Of a DNA stretch of 45,162 nt, positions 9,113 to 15,862 are shown piece after piece. Position 1 is the stretch's first letter, and each line of letters starts with the position of its first letter. The notes below the pieces were generated by a model, which saw nothing but the letters and a program-made list of their open reading frames with translations, was not told the origin of the DNA and made no database searches. Made by a program: the position numbers and the translations under genes. Origin of the DNA: Woeseiaceae bacterium (GTDB lineage Bacteria; Pseudomonadota; Gammaproteobacteria; Steroidobacterales; Woeseiaceae); assembly GCA_030066075.1 (NCBI GenBank), contig JASJCH010000004.1, forward strand, positions 1 to 45,162, given 5' to 3'.

Positions 9113-9979
9113 TTACTCGACGTTCTGGATCTGCTCGCGCATCTGCTCGATCAGCACCTTGAGCTCGACCGCCGCCTTGGTGGTTTCTGCGTCGCCGGAC
9201 TTCGACCCGAGCGTGTTGGCTTCGCGGTTCAGTTCCTGCATCAGGAAGTCGAGCCGCCGGCCGACCGCTTCGTCGCTGCCGAGGGCCTGGCGAATCTCGG
9301 TGATGTGGCTGTCGAGGCGGTCCAGCTCTTCGTCGACGTCGAGCTTCTGGGCGATGAGCGCGAGTTCGACCTCGAGCCGGGCCGGGTCGGCCTCGACGTC
9401 GAGCCTCTCGATCCGTTCGCGCTGCTTCGCGTGAGCGGATTCAAGGACCACGGGCAGGCGTTTGCGAACCGCCGCCGCGATGTTGCCGATGTCCTTGCAG
9501 CGCGTCTCGAGCATGTCGTGAATGCGGTCACCCTCGCTGCGTCGCATCTCGACCATGGACCGCAGCGCCTGCTCGAGCAGCGCGGACGCGTCGGCCACGA
9601 GGGGCTCGGCATCGAACTCGGCATCGGCAATCACGCCCGGCCAGCGGAGAATGTCGAGGGCGCCCGGCGAGGTCGCGTTGGGCAGGGCATTCTGGATTTC
9701 TGTGACCCGGGTACCGAGCAGTGTGAGCATTTCGGGGTTAAGCTTCAGCTCTTCCTGCTGGTTGAAGGCCCGGTTGAAGTGCAGCGCACAATCGACCTTG
9801 CCGCGTCGCAGCACGGAAGCAACCTGCTGCTTGAAGGCCTGCTCGTGAGGACGCAGGTCGTCGGGCAGACGGAACTGGACTTCGAGAAAACGATGGTTGA
9901 CCGCTCGCAGCTCCCACGTCATTGTGCCGGCCGCGGAGTCGGCCGACTGCCGCGCGAAGCCTGTCATACTGTGTAACAT
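9113..9979 (-). CDS. yicC: YicC family endoribonuclease
   Basis: 288 residues from the ATG at 9979; an adjacent TTG at 9982 is also in frame. The N-terminus MLHSMTGFAR is the YicC hallmark, followed by WELRAVNHRFLEVQFRLPDDLR. The C-terminal DUF1732 part ends KSGDAETTKAAVELKVLIEQMREQIQNVE, again a family hallmark. YicC proteins are hexameric endoribonucleases that cleave structured RNAs such as RyhB in E. coli. It starts the minus-strand gmk-rpoZ-spoT operon and diverges from the PP2C gene with only 34 bases between starts. Because RNase PH and an RNA polymerase subunit lie on either side, an RNA-metabolism theme is evident. Confidence 0.93.
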   Translation of the reverse strand: MLHSMTGFARQSADSAAGTMTWELRAVNHRFLEVQFRLPDDLRPHEQAFKQQVASVLRRGKVDCALHFNRAFNQQEELKLNPEMLTLLGTRVTEIQNALPNATSPGALDILRWPGVIADAEFDAEPLVADASALLEQALRSMVEMRRSEGDRIHDMLETRCKDIGNIAAAVRKRLPVVLESAHAKQRERIERLDVEADPARLEVELALIAQKLDVDEELDRLDSHITEIRQALGSDEAVGRRLDFLMQELNREANTLGSKSGDAETTKAAVELKVLIEQMREQIQNVE

Positions 9980-10013
9980 CAATTCATTGTTATTGAACTA
10001 GCACCCATCCGCA

Positions 10014-10763
10014 ATGCAGATCGAATACGCCAAGGTATCCGCGCTTGGGGACCGGACCGACAACCAGGACCGGGCAGCCGTCGTGGTTGCGGAGAAAGCA
10101 GCGCTGATGCTGGTGTTCGACGGCATGGGCGGGCACTCCGATGGCGCGCAGGCGGCCGAGACGGGGCTCAGCGTCGTGCAGGACATCTTCATGAATGCCT
10201 CGATGCCGATATTCGACCCGCAGGGATTCCTGTACATGGCGCTGTCGCGCGCTCACGATGAGGTCGTGGCGCTCGGCCACGACGTGGCCGTCGATTTCCG
10301 GCCACGGGCGACCTGCGCCGTCTGCCTGGTGCAGGAAGGTGGATCATACTGGGCGCACATCGGCGACAGCCGTATCTACCAGGTGCGTAACGGCATCGTT
10401 CTGGAGCGCTCGCGCGACCACAGTCACGTCGAGGTGTTGATCCAGGAAGGCGCGATTACCGAGGAAGAGGCGCAGGACCATCCCATGCGCAATTTCGTGG
10501 AGTGCTGCATCGGCGGTGACGCACCGGTGCCCGACATGAGCATCACGGGCAAGCGCCCCCTGTCGCCGGGCGACGTGCTGCTGGCCTGCTCCGACGGGCT
10601 CTGGTCGGGCCTGTCCGACGACGACATGGCGCAGATCGGCGCGCCGGGCGACAATAACCTCGCCCAGAACCTCAAGGACCTGAGCCTGCAAGCGCTGAGC
10701 GTGAACGCGCCCTACAGCGACAATACGACCGGAACCGCGTTACGCTGGCACGGTTCCGACTAA
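10014..10763 (+). CDS. PP2C-type serine/threonine phosphatase
   Basis: 249 residues with the bacterial PPM/PP2C motifs in order: GDRTDNQDR (motif 1), VFDGMGGHSDG (metal-binding Asp-Gly), ATCAVCLV, WAHIGDSRIYQVRNG, LLACSDGLWSGLSDDDM, and the late metal residue in YSDNTTGTAL. These enzymes are metal-dependent protein phosphatases, usually paired with Hanks-type kinases or with anti-sigma/anti-anti-sigma switches. No kinase is in the window. It begins a plus-strand run with rph (12-base gap), rdgB and hemW, and diverges from yicC. The ATG at 10014 has no clear Shine-Dalgarno. Substrate unknown. Confidence 0.9.
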   Translation: MQIEYAKVSALGDRTDNQDRAAVVVAEKAALMLVFDGMGGHSDGAQAAETGLSVVQDIFMNASMPIFDPQGFLYMALSRAHDEVVALGHDVAVDFRPRATCAVCLVQEGGSYWAHIGDSRIYQVRNGIVLERSRDHSHVEVLIQEGAITEEEAQDHPMRNFVECCIGGDAPVPDMSITGKRPLSPGDVLLACSDGLWSGLSDDDMAQIGAPGDNNLAQNLKDLSLQALSVNAPYSDNTTGTALRWHGSD

Positions 10764-10775
10764 CGGAGAGCATTG

Positions 10776-11486
10776 ATGCGCCCGAGTGGCCGCGCTGCCG
10801 ACCAGATGAGGGTCGTGCGTTTCACCCCTGATTACACCACCCATGCCGAGGGCAGCGTGCTGGCCGAGTTCGGCAATACGCGCGTGCTGTGCACGGCCAG
10901 CGTCGAGAACCGCGTGCCGCCCTGGCTGCGCGGTGGCGGCAGCGGCTGGGTGACGGCCGAGTACGGCATGTTGCCGCGATCGACCAACACCCGCATGGCG
11001 CGCGAGGCGGCGCGCGGCAAGCAGGGTGGCCGCACGCTGGAGATCCAGCGCCTGATCGGGCGTTCCCTGCGAGCAGTGACCGACCTGGCGGCGCTCGGTG
11101 AGCGGACGGTCACGCTGGACTGCGACGTGATCCAGGCGGACGGCGGCACGCGCACGGCGGCGATCAGCGGCGCCTACGTCGCGCTGGACCTGGCCATGCG
11201 CCGCATGGGCAACGCGATTCCCAAGAACCCGCTGCATGGCCGCGTGGCAGCGGTCTCGGTCGGCATCTACGCCGGAAACCCGGTGCTCGATCTCGACTAC
11301 GCTGAAGACTCCGAAGCCGAAACGGACATGAATATCGTCATGAACGAGGTGGGCAATTTTGTCGAAGTGCAGGGCACCGCTGAGGGCCACGCATTCACGC
11401 GCGACGAGTTCGACGCCATGCTCGACCTGGCCAAAAAAGGCATCGACGAGATTATCGCGGCCCAGAGCGAGGCCCTGCGGGCCTGA
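10776..11486 (+). CDS. rph: Ribonuclease PH
   Basis: 236 residues, full length for the family and not truncated as in E. coli K-12 strains. It opens [20 protein letters not shown] and contains the phosphorolytic core [35 protein letters not shown] and [19 protein letters not shown]. It trims tRNA 3' ends by phosphorolysis. The ATG at 10776 follows GGAGAG at a suitable distance; a TTG one codon earlier is less likely. The stop TGA shares its last base with the rdgB ATG, so the two are coupled. Confidence 0.97.
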   Translation: MRPSGRAADQMRVVRFTPDYTTHAEGSVLAEFGNTRVLCTASVENRVPPWLRGGGSGWVTAEYGMLPRSTNTRMAREAARGKQGGRTLEIQRLIGRSLRAVTDLAALGERTVTLDCDVIQADGGTRTAAISGAYVALDLAMRRMGNAIPKNPLHGRVAAVSVGIYAGNPVLDLDYAEDSEAETDMNIVMNEVGNFVEVQGTAEGHAFTRDEFDAMLDLAKKGIDEIIAAQSEALRA

Positions 11487-12097
11487 TGCCGACGCGGCCG
11501 GACAAGGTCGTGCTTGCCAGCGGCAATGCCGGCAAGCTGGCCGAAATCGCACGTATCCTCGAGGACATGGATATCACCGTGGTGCCGCAGTCCGCGTTGG
11601 GAGTGAGCGACGCCGATGAGACCGGCACCACCTTTGTCGAGAACGCCCTGATCAAGGCCCGGCACGCGGTCGAAGCGACGGGCTTGCCGGCCATTGCGGA
11701 CGACTCCGGAATCTGCGTCGATGCGCTCGATGGCAGACCCGGCGTTTACTCGGCCCGCTACGCGGGACCCGACGCGACCGACGCGAGCAACATCGATCGT
11801 CTGCTGGCGGAGCTGAAAGGCGTACCGGACGAGCAGCGCGGCGCCGCGTTTCACTGCGTCGCTTGCTTTGTCGCGCCGGGCATGGACGAGCCGGTGATCG
11901 GTGAGGGCGAGTGGCGCGGCCGCATCCTGCAGGAGCGGCGCGGTGACGGCGGGTTCGGTTACGACCCGCTGTTCCTTGTGCCCGAGCTGGACAGGAGCTC
12001 GGCAGAACTCAGCCCGGATGAGAAGAACGCCCGCAGCCATCGCGGCAAGGCCCTGGCCGAACTGAGCCGCAAGCTGCACGATATCGAATGGGACTGA
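11486..12097 (+). CDS. rdgB: XTP/dITP diphosphatase (RdgB/HAM1)
   Basis: 203 residues. N-terminal VVLASGNAGKLAEIARIL, the active-site stretch ADDSGICVDALDGRPGVYSARYAG, and GDGGFGYDPLFLVPE with later SHRGKALAEL are all family signatures. It hydrolyses deaminated purine nucleotides (dITP, XTP) to monophosphates and keeps them out of DNA. It is coupled to rph through TGATG and overlaps the start of hemW by 10 bases. The rph-rdgB-hemW order is common in gammaproteobacteria. Confidence 0.97.
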   Translation: MPTRPDKVVLASGNAGKLAEIARILEDMDITVVPQSALGVSDADETGTTFVENALIKARHAVEATGLPAIADDSGICVDALDGRPGVYSARYAGPDATDASNIDRLLAELKGVPDEQRGAAFHCVACFVAPGMDEPVIGEGEWRGRILQERRGDGGFGYDPLFLVPELDRSSAELSPDEKNARSHRGKALAELSRKLHDIEWD

Positions 12098-13251
12098 CGC
12101 TGCCCGCGGCGCCGCCGCTGTCGCTGTACATCCACCTGCCGTGGTGCGTCCGCAAGTGCCCGTACTGCGACTTCAATTCCTGGACGATGGGCGCGGATGC
12201 GCCGCTCGATCGCTATGTCGATGCCCTGCTGATCGACCTGGCCGCAGAAGCGCAGCGCGCCAGCGGCCGGGAACTCGTGAGCGTCTTCATCGGCGGCGGC
12301 ACGCCGAGCGTGTTCTCGGCGGCGCAGGTCGGCGCGATACTCGATACCGTCGCGGATCGATTCTCGCTGGCGCCTGACATCGAGGTCACGATGGAGGCCA
12401 ACCCGGGCACCGTGGAAGCCGGTGACCCTGCCGGTTATCGCGAGGCCGGCGTCAATCGCCTGTCGCTCGGCGCCCAGAGTTTCTCGCCCGAGGCCCTGCA
12501 GGCGCTCGGCCGGATACACAGTGTGGAAGACATCCGGCGGTCAGTCGATGCGGCGCGGCGCGCAGGTTTCGACAACCTCAATCTCGACATCATGTATGGC
12601 CTGCCCGGGCAGTCCGTCGCGGGGGCGATGAGCGACCTGGCGGACGCCGCCGGCCTGGAGCCCGAGCACCTGTCCTGGTACCACCTGACGCTGGAACCGA
12701 ACACGGTGTTTCACGCACGGCCGCCGCAAGACCTGCCGGATGAGGACACCGTGGCGGAGATCCAGTCGCAGGGTCAGGCCGTGCTGACCAGCCGCGGTTT
12801 CGAGCAATACGAGGTCTCGGCGTATGCACGACCCGGCCGGCATTGCCGCCATAACCTCAACTACTGGACCTACGGCGACTACCTCGCCGCAGGCGCGGGG
12901 GCGCACGGCAAGATCACCGACAGCGCGGGCATCTGGCGTTATGCAAAACCGGCGCACCCGAAACTGTACGTCGAGTTGCTGCATTCCGGTGAGGCGGCGG
13001 CGGAGCCGCGGCTGGTCAGCGAACCGGACAGGCTGTTCGAGTACCTGCTGAACGCGGTGCGTCTGCGGGACGAGGTCAGCGTGGCAGAATTCTCGGCACG
13101 AACCGGCCTGTCTGCCGCGGTGCTGGAACAGCGCATGCAAAATCCGCTCGGGAACGGGCTGGTCGCCAAAAGCGGCCAGGAAAGCTGGCGGGTGACCGCG
13201 CTCGGGCGACGTTTTCTGAACGATTTGCAGGCCGAATTCCTGCCCGATTAG
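12088..13251 (+). CDS. hemW: Radical SAM heme chaperone HemW
   Basis: 387 residues. The radical SAM cluster motif is C20-x3-C24-x2-C27 ([10 protein letters not shown]). It is followed by FIGGGTPS, the SAM-binding ANPGTV region, GAQSF, and [12 protein letters not shown]. The HNxxYW motif that separates HemW from the oxygen-independent coproporphyrinogen oxidase HemN is present ([15 protein letters not shown]). HemW binds heme and inserts it into respiratory enzymes. Many databases still label such proteins HemN-like oxidase; the cysteine pattern argues for HemW. The ATG at 12088 lies inside the rdgB tail. Confidence 0.93.
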   Translation: MGLTLPAAPPLSLYIHLPWCVRKCPYCDFNSWTMGADAPLDRYVDALLIDLAAEAQRASGRELVSVFIGGGTPSVFSAAQVGAILDTVADRFSLAPDIEVTMEANPGTVEAGDPAGYREAGVNRLSLGAQSFSPEALQALGRIHSVEDIRRSVDAARRAGFDNLNLDIMYGLPGQSVAGAMSDLADAAGLEPEHLSWYHLTLEPNTVFHARPPQDLPDEDTVAEIQSQGQAVLTSRGFEQYEVSAYARPGRHCRHNLNYWTYGDYLAAGAGAHGKITDSAGIWRYAKPAHPKLYVELLHSGEAAAEPRLVSEPDRLFEYLLNAVRLRDEVSVAEFSARTGLSAAVLEQRMQNPLGNGLVAKSGQESWRVTALGRRFLNDLQAEFLPD

Positions 13252-13472
13252 GGGCGGGCCGGACCCGCAACGACTTATGCGCTTATGCACAAGACCTCGC
13301 GTATGCCTATATTTTCAGTGTAAGACGCGCGTCAATTCATTTTGTGTGTCGCGAAACGCTCGTAACTTATTGTTTCTGCTTGTTTTCTGAAAATGGTCAC
13401 AAAATCGTCAAATTAACGAGGGTTCTTGAAAATCCGCACCTTAGGTTACTCGTTCAAAAATCTTCCACAGAG

Positions 13473-13495
13473 TTATCCACAGGTTCTGTGGATAA
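13473..13495. promoter_or_regulatory. Palindromic pair of consensus DnaA boxes
   Basis: TTATCCACAG (13473-13482) and CTGTGGATAA (13486-13495) are perfect inverted repeats separated by GTT. Each contains the consensus DnaA box TTATCCACA, one per strand. A degenerate third box, TCTTCCACA at 13461-13469 (7 of 9 matches), lies just before. The pair sits at the edge of a 180-base AT-rich tract and 22 bases before the -35 element of the rpmE promoter. Binding by DnaA is inferred from the match to the consensus. Neither dnaA nor mnmG is nearby. Confidence 0.65.
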
Positions 13496-13517
13496 ACAAT
13501 GGCGCAACGGCGGGGGC

Positions 13518-13546
13518 TTGCGGCGATTGGCGCTTCACTATATATT
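13518..13546 (+). promoter_or_regulatory. Predicted sigma-70 promoter of rpmE
   Basis: TTGCGG (13518-13523) and TATATT (13541-13546) are separated by exactly 17 bases. Transcription would start near 13553, leaving a leader of about 37 bases that carries GGAG at 13577-13580 before the rpmE ATG. The DnaA-box palindrome lies immediately upstream. Confidence 0.6.
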
Positions 13547-13589
13547 ACGCGCCCTTTTCGCACGTCCGCGTGCTCCGGAGAGCAAGACA

Positions 13590-13793
13590 ATGAAAGCCGA
13601 CATCCATCCCAACTACAGCGAGATCAAGGTGACCTGCAGTTGTGGTAACGAGTTCACGACGCGTTCGACGCTCGGCGAGGACCTCCTTATCGAGGTCTGC
13701 TCTTCGTGCCATCCGTTTTATACCGGCAAGCAGAAGATCGTCGATACCGGCGGCCGTGTTGACAAGTTCCGCCGCAAGTACGGGATGAGCTAG
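13590..13793 (+). CDS. rpmE: 50S ribosomal protein L31, zinc-binding type
   Basis: 67 residues starting [21 protein letters not shown]. Cysteines at positions 16, 18, 37 and 40 (CSCG and CSSC) make this the zinc-containing C+ form of L31, which zinc-responsive systems often pair with a cysteine-free paralogue. The end [15 protein letters not shown] is the family tail. The ATG at 13590 follows GGAGAG at a distance of about 9 bases. An in-frame open stretch extends upstream to 13344, but it crosses the promoter and DnaA boxes and is not coding. Confidence 0.97.
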   Translation: MKADIHPNYSEIKVTCSCGNEFTTRSTLGEDLLIEVCSSCHPFYTGKQKIVDTGGRVDKFRRKYGMS

Positions 13794-13795
13794 GG

Positions 13796-13846
13796 ATCAG
13801 CCTCCTAGGGGAAGTCCCGAATTGCCCGCGATTTTGCGAGGCTGAT
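13796..13846. repeat. Inverted repeat after rpmE
   Basis: ATCAGCCTC (13796-13804) and GAGGCTGAT (13838-13846) are perfect 9-bp arms around 33 bases, beginning three bases after the rpmE stop codon. There is no T-run, so termination is uncertain. It lies 77 bases before the gltA ATG and could be an rpmE 3' end structure or a site acting on gltA. Confidence 0.45.
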
Positions 13847-13923
13847 AGTCTGTCAAACGACCCGCACCGCCAGTCACTGGTGGTGTCCTGCTATGCTCGT
13901 GCGGCCAATATGCGAGGAAGAAC

Positions 13924-15216
13924 ATGACCAAGGACGCCTTTCGCCTGATCAGCCCTGACGGCACGGAAACAGCGCTACCCATTCGAGAAGGGACCGTTGG
14001 GCCGTCCGTGATAGATGTCGGCAAGCTCTACAAAGAACAAGGCGTCTTCACCTACGACCCGGGATTCGTTTCAACGGGGAGCTGCGAGTCCGATATCACC
14101 TATATCGACGGGGAGGACGGCGTCCTCATGTACCGGGGCTACCCGGTCGAGCAGCTCGCCAAGCATTCGACCTTCATCGAAGTTGCGTACCTGTTGCTGC
14201 ACGGCGCTTTGCCGACAGCGGCGGAACTCGAAGAATTCGACAACACGATCCGCGTCCACACCATGCTCAACGAGGGCATGCTCAACTTCTTCAAGGGTTT
14301 TCGCTACGACGCCCACCCGATGGCGCAGCTATCGGCCGTGGTCGGGTCGATGTCGGCCTACTATCACGACGAAATGGATGCCAGCAATCCAAAGCATCGT
14401 GACATCTTCGCGCACCGAATCCTGGCCAAGTTGCCGACGATCGCGGCGGCCGCCTACAAGCTCAACATCGGCCAGCCGTTCATGTATCCGCGCAATGACC
14501 TCGATTACTGCGAGAACTTCCTGCAGATGATGTTTGCGGTGCCGGCCGAGCCTTATGAAATCGACCCTGTTGCGGTCGAGGCCATTGACCTGTTGTTCAT
14601 CCTCCATGCGGACCACGAGCAGAACTGTTCGACGTCGACGGTGCGCATGGCGGCCAGCTCCGGCGCCAACCCGTACACCTCGATCGCCGCAGGCATTACC
14701 GCGCTGTGGGGCCCTGCGCACGGCGGCGCCAACGAAGCCGTGCTCGACATGCTCCAGGAAATCGGCACCGTAAAGAACATCAAGAAATACGTCGACAAGG
14801 CCAAGGACAAGAATGATCCTTTCCGCCTGATGGGCTTCGGTCACCGTGTCTACAAGAACTTCGATCCGCGGGCGACGATCATCCGCGAGATGTGTCACAA
14901 GGTGCTGAAGCAGCTCGGCCGCGACGACTCGCCGCTGTTCGAGCTGGCGCTCGAGCTCGAGCAGATCGCGCTCAAGGACGACTACTTTATTGAGAAGAAG
15001 TTGTACCCGAACGTCGACTTTTACTCGGGCATCATTTACCGGGCTCTCGGCATTCCAACGTCGATGTTCACGGTCATGTTCGCGCTCGGTCGCTCCGTCG
15101 GCTGGACCGCGCACTGGCGCGAGATGATCTCGGACCCCCATGTCCGTATCGCCAGGCCGCGGCAGCTCTACGTAGGTCCAGCGCAGCGCGACTACGTGGC
15201 GATCGACAAACGCTAG
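13924..15216 (+). CDS. gltA: Citrate synthase, hexameric (type II) form
   Basis: 430 residues, the size of the Gram-negative hexameric enzyme. The N-terminal beta domain ([20 protein letters not shown]) and [27 protein letters not shown] are present. Catalytic histidines lie in [15 protein letters not shown] and in [15 protein letters not shown], and the late aspartate in YPNVDFYSG. It condenses oxaloacetate with acetyl-CoA at the entry to the TCA cycle. GAGGAAG just before the ATG serves as the ribosome site. Its stop codon lies two bases from that of the convergent gene at 15219. A short inverted repeat (ACGCTA/TAGCGT, 15210-15227) spans both ends and may form a weak two-way hairpin. Type II enzymes are often NADH-sensitive, which sequence alone does not show. 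Confidence 0.97.
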   Translation: MTKDAFRLISPDGTETALPIREGTVGPSVIDVGKLYKEQGVFTYDPGFVSTGSCESDITYIDGEDGVLMYRGYPVEQLAKHSTFIEVAYLLLHGALPTAAELEEFDNTIRVHTMLNEGMLNFFKGFRYDAHPMAQLSAVVGSMSAYYHDEMDASNPKHRDIFAHRILAKLPTIAAAAYKLNIGQPFMYPRNDLDYCENFLQMMFAVPAEPYEIDPVAVEAIDLLFILHADHEQNCSTSTVRMAASSGANPYTSIAAGITALWGPAHGGANEAVLDMLQEIGTVKNIKKYVDKAKDKNDPFRLMGFGHRVYKNFDPRATIIREMCHKVLKQLGRDDSPLFELALELEQIALKDDYFIEKKLYPNVDFYSGIIYRALGIPTSMFTVMFALGRSVGWTAHWREMISDPHVRIARPRQLYVGPAQRDYVAIDKR

Positions 15217-15218
15217 GC

Positions 15219-15857
15219 TTATAGCGTCGCGCCCATGGGGCGCTCCAACAGCTCCTCGACCGCCTTGCGGTTCGCCCGTTTCATCGGTTTGCCGTCAACC
15301 GGCGATATCGGCGCCTGGCGAATGCCATCGATGGGGAAGATCGTAGCCTGCACTGCTGCGTGCTCGAGCTGAAATTCGTAGCCGGCAAAGGACTCTGGTC
15401 GCGCGCCCTTGCCGCGGCTGGTCTTGAGGCGGCGTTCATAAGGACGGCAATCGAAACCCAGTGCGTGCAGTTCGAAAGCGATCGCCTCGGGGCTGTCAGC
15501 GAAGACGTGCAGGTTAACGGCCGAGTTGTGATCGGCCGTGCCCTGCAGCACCGGGCCGACGAGCCGCGGAGAGAACGCCGCCAGCATGTCCATCGCCGTG
15601 AGCGCCGCTTCGCGCAACAGCCCCAGGTGACTGGCGTGCGAGTCGCCGCCGAACAGTGACAGGTGGTTGCTGACGGCGAGCTCGATCTCGCCGTTGCCGG
15701 GCAGCGCGCCGCGGCCGCTTATGCCGAGCCGCTCGGCCGCCTTGGTTTTCGCCACGCGAAAGTCACGGATGCCGTGCTCCACGATCAGCCGCGCCGCTTC
15801 CTGCGCCACGGTCTGTCGTACCCGCTCGCCGTTACCACCGTTGCGTTTACCAGGCAT
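15219..15857 (-). CDS. Conserved hypothetical protein, possible nucleotidyltransferase-like fold
   Basis: 212 residues. I recall similar proteins in proteobacteria but know no function. The N-terminal half is helical and basic (AARLIVEHGIRDFRVAKTKAAERLGIS, given here for its charge pattern). The centre holds the strongest motif, RLVGPVLQGTADHNSAVNLHVFADSPE. Its G-T-A-D with a following strand of alternating hydrophobic residues resembles a minimal nucleotidyltransferase core, with IFPIDGIRQ as the later strand. It follows ponA by five bases on the same strand, so the two are co-transcribed. A link to cell-wall synthesis is only positional. The fold assignment is inference from motif shape. 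Confidence 0.72.
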   Translation of the reverse strand: MPGKRNGGNGERVRQTVAQEAARLIVEHGIRDFRVAKTKAAERLGISGRGALPGNGEIELAVSNHLSLFGGDSHASHLGLLREAALTAMDMLAAFSPRLVGPVLQGTADHNSAVNLHVFADSPEAIAFELHALGFDCRPYERRLKTSRGKGARPESFAGYEFQLEHAAVQATIFPIDGIRQAPISPVDGKPMKRANRKAVEELLERPMGATL

Positions 15858-15862
15858 CTGCG

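Larger units (their letters stand above)
13252..13589. other. AT-rich intergenic region upstream of rpmE
   Basis: 338 bases without a gene. From 13321 to 13500 I count 71 G/C out of 180 bases (39%), far below the surrounding coding DNA. Just after the hemW stop lies a small GC hairpin (GCGGG 13254-13258, CCCGC 13264-13268) without a T-run. The AT-rich core ends in a DnaA-box palindrome (13473-13495) and the rpmE promoter (13518-13546), listed separately. No coding potential is visible in the core. Confidence 0.7.

Noticed and set aside
13252-13589. Chromosomal replication origin (oriC)
   Set aside because: Two consensus DnaA boxes and an AT-rich tract are suggestive, but there are too few boxes, no clear AT-rich 13-mer repeats, and no dnaA, dnaN or mnmG neighbour. 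It is kept only as a possibility inside a finding.
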